Shown here: positions 12,101 through 24,100 of the stretch, piece after piece
Numbering within the stretch: position 1 is the first letter of the stretch
Layout of the letters: every line of letters starts with the position of its first letter
DNA from: Phoronis australis
Lineage: Eukaryota; Phoronida; Phoronidae
Assembly: GCA_002633005.1 (NCBI GenBank)
Contig: NMRA01000179.1
Coordinates: 288,214-352,213 of the forward strand
DNA length: 64,000 nucleotides
Reading direction: 5' to 3'
Translations under genes and position numbers: made by a program
Notes under the pieces: model-generated
What the model was told of the DNA's origin: nothing
Databases searched by the model: none
The model's input: the letters and a program-made list of their open reading frames with translations, nothing else

Positions 12101-15100
12101 ATTAGACATGAATATCACTTTCATCGACAGATTTAAGTTTCAACTTCTTACTTAAAATTATGTCATGCCTGATGATTTCGTGAGACCGGTTGCGTCACTC
12201 AGCTGTTGAGACGAATCGCGTCGTGCTGTGACGATGTGTGCGGTGGGCTTGCGAGCGCCATCATCAACGATAGAAACCAATTTAAGCCGAGTTTGCAAAT
12301 AAAATAACTGAGTTATGACGTGTCCAAACAATCGCCATGGAACTCTTTAGCGTTGTAAGAGTAAAAAAGCAAGTGTCGCGCTTGACTTAATTCTGAATTA
12401 TTGAGTACATGTACATGACAGGAACTAAAACAATTTTAACAAATCATGATGTTGGACATTGTGAGTGAGGTATTTGAACATCCCTGCCACTGCACAACAT
12501 TGGGATGATGATCGAAAAGAACTCTGGGAAATCTCTCGGTATTAGAGTTGCTAGGGCACCCGAGTCATGGGCGGAGCACCATAGGAGGCTGGGGTGGGGG
12601 CTGTAGCCCCCTCCCACTTTTTCAGTGCTGCGCTGCCCATGCGGGTTTACCAAAGAAGCCGGCTAAAAGTCAAATTAAACCGACGTTTTGTACATATATT
12701 TCTATACATTGAAACGAATCACGATCGTTGATCTGGATACCGCGAACCAACAGAAATTGTTAAAATCAAACATTCATCACCGAACAATTTTAAACAATCA
12801 TTGAAAACAGAATGTTGTCCAACAATATGTGCGTAACCTTACATGTATGTCGCCGCAATGACAGGGCAGTTGTCAGTAACACAGCGTTTAGTTCATTGCA
12901 ACTATTTGTGTTTTTTATCTAGTAGACTTAAGTGCAAAAAGCGATCTTTTGAAAACCCATGCCTTCGATACAGATGACGAACATCAGTTTTAATATTACC
13001 GCTTCACCACACGGTGTCCCTTGTTCTTTAAAGACATCTCTGGGACAAGATTCGCTTTGCTCAGTACAAAACTCTGGCATGTCGCATTCTCCTCGTGACG
13101 GCCGGCAAACCGTCGTTTTTGCATCATACTGCAGACAGAAACAGCTCGCAGTTAGATGTGACACAACGAAATAGCAATGAATTTGAACAATATCGAGCAT
13201 CATCTTAAAAAAACTTGATTTTGGCTATGGCAAATCACGTAAGCTTAGCACGTTCTTTAATGCACCTTATACATGTACCTTTCAAGTAAATGAGGAGCTC
13301 AATCTGCCTTGTATTCATTTCAATTACTATTGGGGCGAATGTCACACGTTGCAGATTGATGCATTTGTCGATCGTTAGCTAGCCTGGCGGGGATTGGCTG
13401 TTGACTGACAAAGATGCCATTCGAACGGCTCGCTGGTTCCCTGCGTGCTTAGCCCAGCCTGCTGGCGCGGCTACCGCCCCACCTAGCGGCACGCAGGGAA
13501 CCAGCGAGTTCGAACGGCAGACAGCAGGCAGTTGCACTAATAGGCAATGATCGGTGGATACGTTACAAGGTTGCGTGACTTTCATGAGTGGAAAGGTTAG
13601 ACGCAGACTGGAGAAGTCCGGGTCCAGTTGCAAGAGGTGGACTTAGTAACATGGATGTGTCTCCAATTAAGGCTGCACCTAAATGTACGAGCCTCTTAGC
13701 GTCGAAGTCGTTGGCAATATGACATCTGCTTATAGACACCCTCAGATGCCTTACTGCACACGACACCGACAGGACAGCAGGTACGCCAATCGTGAACACC
13801 ATGAGGAGACTGGATCCCAAGACTGGAGTTTGGTCACCGTGTATCTCGCGGTATTCTCCATTATTGCGTGGAATTGAGCTGGGGGCGTGGACCTGGGGAT
13901 TTGAAGTGTAGATTCGTCATCTACCGTGACGCTTCAGCCGCTAATAGCTGGATATACATGTACATCACATGTAGTCCCAAGCTGCAATTGTACTGTTTCC
14001 ACTGACCCCTGTAAATGGTCTTAGCCAGCTTCAGTCGACGGATGTTGTACATTTGGACCCGACTTCCGAACCTTCCTTACAAAATTATTCAATAAATGAG
14101 AGGTATTTTCTAAAAGTATTCGTTTGAAAAATGTATTTCAGCTTGTCTCCGTACAGAAGTCTTTTAGGGCATTATGGGATAGCACAATGTAATGTTCACA
14201 TTTCACGTGCGTTTTTAGACAGCTGTGCTGCCGGTAGACTGATAATGATTTTAGTATATTTAAAATAATTTTGCTTGTTCTACACGTATTTCTGGAAGTT
14301 ACAGTAGTGCCTAGGAAAACGTTTTTGACAAAATACTACAGAAAGTTGGGGAAAATGGGCAGTTCTCGGTAACCCACGTACATGCACACGTCACATGACG
14401 TCAACTAGTTTGCACTTTGACTGTATCGATATTACAATATTGCTGCAGTACCTGATCAAAAGAAATATGTTTAAGGAGATAAAATTGGCACTTCGATATA
14501 ATCACTAAAGATTGGGCGAAATAATTGACGCCGCAAAAGCAAAATTCTGACAGTCCATGGAAGAACAGGGGCCCCGTTGAAAGAAAACTGATTTAGTTAA
14601 CACAAATCATAATTGTAAGTAAATTTTAAGATAAAACTTCAATTTGTCTCCTTTAGCTCGTTCAAGAAAAGTGATTTTACGATTTACAAACATACCGGAT
14701 TGGGAAGTTTCAAAGTTTGGAAGTTGAGACAAGTCTTGGACTTAAGTCAAAGTGAACTTAAGTTAGTTTCTTCGAACGGGTCCCAGAGATCCAAGGGTAT
14801 GAAATAACCAGTAAATTCAAATACGAACCCTGCACGTGTCAGAGTTGCAGCAAGGTCCAGAGGCACACTGCGCATCCTTTTCTAACATACAGGTTACAGG
14901 GTTGCAGCATTTGCTGGGGCAAAACTGGGGTAACCCACAGTCGCACTGCTCTCCGTCCTCTACCAATCCATTACCACACTGCGGCGCTCCGTAAACAGAT
15001 TTTGGTTTGTCGAACAAGCACATCATATCGTCAATGGTATTCTTCAAAATTTTTTTCGAACAGCTTGAAAATTTCGACCTGGAAATAAAATATTATGAAG

Positions 15101-18100
15101 GCCTACTTTGTTCTAGCACACAGACGAATAAGCTGAATTACACTACTGCCGCCCCAGCAATGTTCACCCATTTCTTTACCTAGTAAATGAAAAGTTAAGG
15201 GAGACCGAGCAACGAGCGGTCACAAAAGAGGATAATCTTTAAACATGCTATGCACTCACGACACCAATAAGCAAACCATCAGAGCACTGGTGGCTTAGTT
15301 GCTAAGTTGCTAAGTCGAGACTAACTTGACAAGGCAATTTCGGACTGCGGTCTGTGATTTCCGTGTCCCAAACCCGCTTAGGTTAAAATACATCCAAAAA
15401 ACTGTGTTGTAAATGTACAGGAGTGCACTTAATTGAGCTCCGTCGGGTCAACCGGCTAAGTCATTTGTTTAGTAAAAATGCCCGAGATGTCACCTACAAC
15501 CACTCATAGGTGGTTGCATAGCGGTGGAACCAGGTACGTCACTCAAGTGCAGTCATTAAAACCCCGGGATGTCGTCGGTGCCATTCCTGTAATCAAGGGT
15601 AAGGTCATTCTCCTTCCAAGTTGTTTCCGCCCTTCCTGGTACAAACTCTGCAGTTGCGTTGTAAAGATAGTTGGTCCCAGTCCATGATTACCTGGCTTCC
15701 TCCGTGGTCATCTTCACAGATTGCGCATAGATAGTTTCTCTGCCGTTAATGTCAGTCGTCTCGTCCAACTGCTCCTAAGACAGTTTTCTTGTCTCTCATT
15801 CTTCAAACCAGTCGCCATTTCTCGTCACAGCCAGTGCACCAAACACCCTTCATGATTGCCGACGGCCACTAATACTTCTATTTCACACTGTTACGTCTTA
15901 TTATATATCTACTCTACGTGCTTTTCGCTCAAACACAACTCTTCTTGCGCCCCACGTATCGAGTTTTACTTTTACTTAGGTTTCTCGCGTAACAATACCA
16001 TCCAGTCTTTATGCATAAAACGTCTCACGCTATTCATAAAAGGCTTAGCAATCAGTGACAATGTCCCAACTCCAAGTTTCTGGGACCTGTTGCATGAAAA
16101 ATGACTTGCTACATTTAAACTCGGGTTTAGTTAAAACCGAACTCGAGATTTCAGAGAAAGCTGTTTAATTCTTGAACACAATTGGTTTTTGGTCAAGTCA
16201 GTTTTTCCATTTTCGCATATATTAACTACGCATTATAAACCTAAACAATTTACAGTTTTCCATTGTTCGAGATAACATCTCGAACACAGTATTAGATTGT
16301 AAAACGTTGTACAAAATAGCAACGAAATTCGTCCCTTGGCAGTGACAACAGTACCACTCAAATGGACCGACCAAGATTACATAGCACTACATGTACATGT
16401 ACAACTCGAATCCCGCTTTATTTACCCACAACGCGGCACTATCCATCAAGTACTTTAGTGTTTCTCGCCATTGGAGTACCACATGTTCTGTGTTCCTGTC
16501 ATTGCATTCTTTATCGGCTTTCTGCGCGGCACCAATTTATTTGTTTTTTCAATACAAACGACATATTATAATTGCTGAGGTGGTGAATAAAAAATAACTT
16601 TACCAGGTTAATTTTAAACCGAATAAAATCGCCTTAAGTTTGTTAAAGATGCCTTTCAATTCTGGTACTTTATGAACGGCTGAAACAGTCTTATACATCG
16701 GCGAAGTCCGACACGGCCTGTGTGGAAATGTACCTGATATTCCAACCCTAGGTCATTAAAAACAACGCTCTACTTTAATCTCGGGAAAAGGGAGATTTTC
16801 CATTGCGTAATCCGAGACGACCTTATCAGACCCAAAATCCGACTGTAACCCTACTCTATATTAGGCTAGCTTTCGTCGAGTTTTGGTGTTAGATTAGACT
16901 GACTCGCGTCTTAATTTTGGTCGTAAAAATTTTCGCGAAACGTGGATGCGGTGTCAGGTATAGGTCTGGTCACTATCGACAAGTTATGTAACAGAACCCT
17001 GGAGCTGGCGACTTCCACGAATCAACTACGCGAGTTGCGACCTCAAGCAATCACTGTGGACGCCGACGAAGTGACTCAACAGACTTTCCTTTTGACTTAT
17101 CAGTAAAATGAAGCATATGAACCGTTTGCTTGTGAAGCGTACATGTGAATAATAGGTTGGATATAAATACATTGACAAAATTTCGTTAGTGTTTGCCTTG
17201 AGTATGTAAATCAGGGCTAAAGGTCATCGAACTAAGATGTGACTGTCAGCGGACGAATTTAATTTGTGGCCATTGGTAAATTGCACTGGTTATAGGATTA
17301 GATCTAACTTAATTGCAAGAGTAAAGAATCAAAATACGCGCAGAGAGGACAACGATTACTATTAGTATTTAAGTCTGAACTTATCTTCCCTCAAACGTTT
17401 TCGCCAGCATCCCGGCAATCACTATCGATTTGTAAGTAACAACAGTTATCCAAGAGGGCTACCAACATAATCTACGTGTAGGGCAGTGTAGGGGGAACTA
17501 CGGCTACTGCCATCCTAGTAGAAAGTGAAAAGTAACTTAGACCACTCGTCTTACATGAAGAAAACCTCCACACTGGTAGGGTCTTTTTGCATTATGTGTA
17601 TATCAGAATGTTGAGTGTCCCCATGTTTAGGTTCCTTGACTCTGGCGTATGGTACCTATGCCATCTGCGCTGGCTCATTAGAGCCAAGTGGGCAGCTACA
17701 GTACTCGCCATTGGCTTATGAAGTGGACGTACATGTATACGTAAGGCATCTATTATATAAAATGCATCGTTTGCACAAACTCCGTCTCCCCCGCTCCGCT
17801 ACAGACCTTCGTTGAGTCCGTTTCGGCACCGCCTTGGTCCCAGGTAGTGCACCGGCCCCTTGTTTGGATTCGAGGTGTTCTATTTTTTCTCGCGGGCCGT
17901 TTTTTCGCGGACGCGGAGTGAGGGTGGCCAGTTTCGTACTGGCCTTGGTGACGTCAGTTGGTCGGCTCAAAGTCCTGGGTGACGTCACTCCGTTGGCTTA
18001 ATTTCACTCCCTCCGGCTTCGTTTGCGTATATAATTCATCGGGCCTGTCGCCGCCAAAATTAATGATGCCTCATTAAAAAATTTTACTCTTTCTCGAGTA

Positions 18101-21100
18101 AACTAAATTATTTACCCGGGTGTAGGAAAATTGGCGTTCTTCAGTTATTATGCTGCTAAAATTGCGATGCGCTTTGGGTGCCATGTGCGTCACCTATCGG
18201 GTTAATTTCCATGTTCTTCAATCAACTGTGGAAGTTGCGTACAATCAGAAGTGGTTTCATTTCGTTCCAATTTTTTACTATTTTAATACCAAAAAAAAAC
18301 AATTTCTGAAAATACTCTCGAGAGATATCTCAAAGTTTTGGGAAATGGCGCGTATGTGCGCGTGTACGGTCACGACGGCAGTGAGATAGTAGGATTTTCC
18401 TTTAAGGCGGAGAATTACGAAAAATTACGTTTATTAGATTTCGTTTACTTCTATAAACGGCTGTAACGGGCACTGTGAATGTCGATTCATACCCAGATTC
18501 TGCATGCACCTTTGCAGGTTGTTTTCTCTGAAGTTTCACGACGAGGTGAGGAGCTGAGCACCACGGTTGTGTGAAATTTCGGTGTCTAACGGACCTCTAC
18601 ACACGGCTACCTAACTGTATGTTTACGACAGTCCTCATACAGCTAGCTGGCTTTCTACCTCAGTATGTACATTTGTGATGCAAGTTTTGTAAATACATCC
18701 ATGTGCGGATCCAGGATTTTGAGTTGGGGGGGGCACGGCAGATGGTATTAGCCAGAATTTTGCCCTTCAGACGTTCGCACCCCTGGACTGCCAAATGCAA
18801 TCTGGGAGAATTTTATGGGGGCCATGACCCCGTTGCCCCCTCTAAATCCGCCACTGACATCTATATACTTTAGTTTTCACTTTAAACTGAAGAATACCTG
18901 ATTACCGTACTTTCTGTCACGGCAAGGTCAAATGCTCTGGAAAAAACTAGGGGATGAATCCCACAGCCGCACACCTTAGTTGCCTACTAAAATCTGACAG
19001 GTGACAGAAATTCTGCTTGAAGCTTTGAAAACGGTCTCTTCAAGAAGTATTCCTGTCTCTTTCGATGAACACTCGATCGGTTCACTCTCAGGTGTTGCTA
19101 TTCCCCCTCGGCGTTTCCCACCTACATGTACGTGTAGCTGCTACCCTTGCCAAAGCACGGGTGGCAGCTAGTAACAACATAAAATACTACCCAACATCTG
19201 AACTTAGCTCCGCTTCCATCAAGCACAAGCCATATTTCGTGTCACACTCGCAATCGTTGCCGTCGTGGGCAAACCCCAAATTATGCCCCAGCTCGTGCGC
19301 CACTATCATCGACGTCCAAAGTGGGTCGGATGTGTCCTGCAAGTAAAACCCATGGTTGAGTCAAGGAATTACCACACACTAAATTAAAAAGAACGCTTTC
19401 TGTAAACAGTCTCACAGTGGAAGAGCTTCCGACCTTGTTTTTACAAAGAGGACACATTTATGTCTTCGTGAAACACCAATCTTGCGTAGAGAGTACGAAA
19501 TAATTTACGGATGATCTTATTAAAACGGCGTAAAATCGATGTCAGAATTTGAATTCAATAAATAATTTCTAGTAAGAGTCCTCCGTGACCACTCGTTAGT
19601 GTGACATATTTTTAAAAGGCCTGCTCGCAATTTTCACATACTGTTTTTGTAATACCTTTTTAGGCCAAAAAAGCATAGTTGGTTCTAGTCGGTTTCTGTT
19701 TATAAATTGAGTTGGTATTTTTAGTAGGCCACTTTTCAAAAAAGGAAATCCCCTGAAACAGGCATAACTGATACGTGTTTTGAGTTGTTTTCATGGATCG
19801 GCAAATCGTTACGTCAAATTTAGCTCACCCTCGTCTTCAGTTGCTAAACTAGAGTACTACGAATCAAGTTAAGGGATTGAAAATTCTAACGCTTATATTC
19901 ATTAAAAGCAGTTGGTTCGTGTACATCGCCATCATTATTACACTGTTTACCAACCTTAATGACTCCGGCGGACGGTGATGCTGAGCAAAGTGTATCAAAC
20001 GAACCGCGCCCGACGCCATGAAAGAAGTCACTGGTTCTGCAAATGGATTACTGGTAAGATAGTGTGCATGTACGTGTACGGGCTAGATACAGTAAGCGAT
20101 TTTAGACAAGTTGCCAAGAATGCAAAGTATCAAAAGTGTTGTGGGTCCAAATGCAAAAGGCAAAGCCAGTGTCATAATGAATATTAATTATATAGTCCAG
20201 TGCCCAGTTGCATTAAGGGTACATTGTATACGCTGCATAGCAGCAATGACGTCGCATAATCATGCGTCACGTTGTTAGTGTTGAACAATGCACCTGACGT
20301 CACACAACAATCAAACTCATCCAGCGGATAATTTGAAGTTTCCTGCAACCCAGCCCAGGCGAATAGTACATGTAAGTAATCTTTCTATAATGCAGGTTCA
20401 TTTAAGTGTGGTGTCAAACGGAGAATAGCAGGTGATTTACTGAAAAAATTTGTTGGCAGCAGTACCGGTCTCGTTGATTCCCTACGTGCCTAACCAGCCC
20501 GCAGGTATCATGCAGTGGCACGCGCATTAGCATTGGCTGATGTAACTTCAGCAGTCACTGGTTAGTAAAAAAATGGCGGACTGTGAACGATTTTTAGCCT
20601 TGTCATGCAATTTACGTCGCAGCAACTATTTCGTTTCTGCAGTGATGTTTAATAGCCGCGTGACTGAAGCACATACATGTACATGTAAAACAAACACATA
20701 TCTGGTCGATTTAACGGTGTGTTATTCATACTGTATGAATACAGGACAGTATCGTAAACAAAAGTTATCGAAAGTAGAAAGATGCACTCCGAAAAAGCGC
20801 AACCACAGTTTCTAGGATTCACATTTCCTGAACATAAATTTTAAGCACCAATTTGTCTGCCCAACAGACCAAATTTACAGTCTTTCAGTCATGCTAGTTT
20901 GTATGCATAAAGCACTTCCTGATGAGAATTCGACTAGCCAATCAGAAACGCCGGTGTAAAAAAATTCCCGAGGAAAATTAAGTGTTGCCTGCGTGCTGGC
21001 TTTCGACAGGCATGTAGGGAACCAGCGAGAAGTACCGGTATGTACATTGCAGGGCTTCCTGACGTTATTCGATTGTTTACGAATCACGCAAAAGCTTGTG

Positions 21101-24100
21101 GTAGATTGAGTGTGTAGTAGGTGAACCAAAACGAAGCACTTCACATTTTGCATTTACTTAAAAGGATACTAAACGTTAAGAAACGATCTGTCAACTGCTC
21201 GCCACTTTGTCGATTTTTCTCCCACAACACAAAGCACGTCTCCTTATTTGGTATAGCAAGACATAGGCGTAGCACGTTTTCCTGATATGGAAAATGTGAA
21301 CTTTGACCTCAAGCGACTTCGAACAACTGACTGTGAGTGCATGCGTGCATTCATAATAAGTGGGAGTCTGATTAAAAACTGTGATAACCACAGAGTTTTT
21401 CATTCGCGCGTACTTCAATAGTCGTGAATTGCGTGATTTTTTTCTGGAAATTTCCTCACAGGAGAAATTGAATTACTCTTTACTAGACGTTGCGAGATGG
21501 TAAATTCGTCAGGAATTGTTAAATAACATTTTCGACGAGCTTTCGCGTTCCATTCCTCTTTAAGGCACTGCATTAGTTCTTATCTCTGTTTTCTTCTTCA
21601 ACATACAATATCAGTTCTGCAACGACCACAAATGCTTATTAAATGTGCCTCTGTTTAATCATTTTGGCCATTTTTCGTCTGTGCAGTCTTCTGAACGGTT
21701 CGAACTGAAGTAAATTTGTTTTGATTGGTCATTATTCAGTGTGTGTCGAATAAGCGGAGAGAGAAAGAACCAATACTGCTCTTTGATTTATCATGTTGTA
21801 TATTGAATTCTGAGCGTTGGTTAACTAATTCTGTGCGTTCAATAGACCTAATTCACGCCGACAGGAGGCGCGTTCCAAAACGAGGCTCGCTACGATATCT
21901 CTGTTGGCTTAACGGCTTACTGGTTGTATTCCGCGTTGCTTGAACGGCTAGAAAAAATGCGGACACTCAACTGTCTGTTTTACAATGCCTGAGGACGTTG
22001 AGATTCGGAGGCGTTGGGTCGCTGCCATACGCGCGACGAAGGAAAATATGTCCCTGTAAAATTTATAAATATTTTCAGAAAGTTAGATTATATTGTGTCG
22101 CATCTCGATTGCCGAGTGTCATATATAATATAATTGCAGGGGGTCTGATACACGTTGTACCAGACGTGCGCAGGCCTCGCATGTGGGCCCATTGCACTGA
22201 TCACCTGCAAATATGTTTATGCTTTATTAATATATGGTTAAAACCGAGCTGAGGAGCTAGAAACCTGGCTCAAGGGTTTAGCAGTGTGACCTGGTGGGAC
22301 TCGAACCCACGGCGTCGAGTAGAGAAAGCGAGCACCTATCAACTAAGCCACACTGCCTCCTCTCGCCGAGCGTCATAGCAACGACCGGTGAATCTTCGGT
22401 CAGCCAGTCTATGTTTTCATGACTACGGGATGAAATATGATGCATGTTACATGTACTTTCCAAAAAGACAGGGCCCTCAATCCCTCGATTTTGGGGCCGA
22501 ATATCGGCCCTATTCCCCTGTCAAAAATCCTCTATTGTTAAATGCTAAATAAATCTTAACAGTTCGGTTTTTTTCAGTTGGACTCGTATCACAAGCAACA
22601 GCTCAGTCCAGGGCCCTAAATATGAAAATGAAATTCAAAGATAAAGACCTTGTATCTTAGAAACCAAGTACCATAGATCCTGCTATGAAAAATAGAAAGA
22701 CAAAGATTGTGAATAGTGACAAATCCACAGTTTTCAGAGATGTTTTTCTACAGTTTTGTTTGGAGTTCATTGAATCAAAGCTTCTAACACACGGAGATGT
22801 CATTTGCCTTTTTCAAAACTAAAGCAAGACTTTGAAGCTGTTTTTCAGAAAGCTGGTGTGCATGAAGTTATTTGGACAGGCAGTCTTAAGAAACGACTGT
22901 TGAAGCTACTCACTGTTGTAGTTTGTGCCAAACTAAGAGATACGAAATTAAATTGAGGTTAGTGTTCAATAATTTACTTGCTGACTCTAATTAACACATC
23001 CCATTATGGCATATTTTGAATCAAACGTTTGCCCAAATCCTGCCCCCCTCCAAACAAGTACTTAGTGTTTGACCCTTCATTGCATGCGGGCCAAATGCCA
23101 GTGTGCAGTGCTGTACCCTCTCTAATCGAGCATAGTTGGCTCCTTGGCGGTGGAGCTTTGCAGTTAAAATGTATGGCAATGCCCGCAGCTCCATTGACAG
23201 TACTAAACGATGAATGCTGCAAGTGCAAAAAGAACAAGTGCTGGGAAACTGGGTTTGCGCTGCAATGCTGGGTCAAACTTTACAGAAATGTGGAGCTGTG
23301 ACAACTGTAGTAACGTCAGCAACACTGACTGCATAACATTGGATAGTTCTTTGACAAGTCAACCCTAAATAGACATCCAACCCCGTTATTTTTTTTTTTT
23401 TGTATTAAAAAGTGAATTTTATTTGTTGATTAAGTCATAGAAAGTACGTACTTTGGTCACTGTCATGTATTTGTCTCATACTGCTTGATAAATGCTGTCA
23501 GAATAATCTATTATTTTTACAGTCTGTGTGCACATTCACAAAGATCATTAAACTATATTGTTTTTGCACTATAACGTATTTCTGGTGTATTATGCAAACA
23601 AGCTATATTTTACACCATTAGTCAGTGGTTTAGTCATTGAGGCACAAATTTCGCCCAGTCTCAAGTGTTTTGTGTTATTTTTGTTGCCAAACAATGCCAG
23701 AATAACCTCCTATTAACATTCAGACTTAGTTTGCATTTCTGCCACTAAGTGTCACTTTACATTTTTTAAATTTCACTGTTTACAATTAGTCTACAATAGT
23801 AAAACATGTAAATAAAATTTCCCGCCTAAAGTACTCACAAAAACCATTTTCTAGAAGCCCTACAAATTCTGGGCCACCGCCTACAAGAGCAACGATTGAA
23901 AACTAATTAAAGATTGTACAGAAACGCCTCTTACATGTACTGTATATTCCCATCTGAAATAACAGATTCGGCATTAAGACCTGACATTGTGTTATGGTCA
24001 ATTCAGGCAAAAAGGGCAGTTTTAATAGAACTTACAATACCAGCAGAAGACAATATGGAATCAACACACCTGAGGAAAAGAATGTAGTACACAAATCTCG

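Larger units (their letters stand above)
15079..19190. other. ADAM intron
   Basis: No supported gene. Contains the repeat at 18.07 kb and the short element at 18.70 kb. Confidence 0.6.

Noticed and set aside
12444..12653. GC-rich ORF near 12.5 kb considered as an ADAM exon
   Set aside because: The sequence is a short interspersed repeat (gggcggagcacc...cccctcccac) related in style to the GGCGGAT family, with no cysteine-rich pattern.
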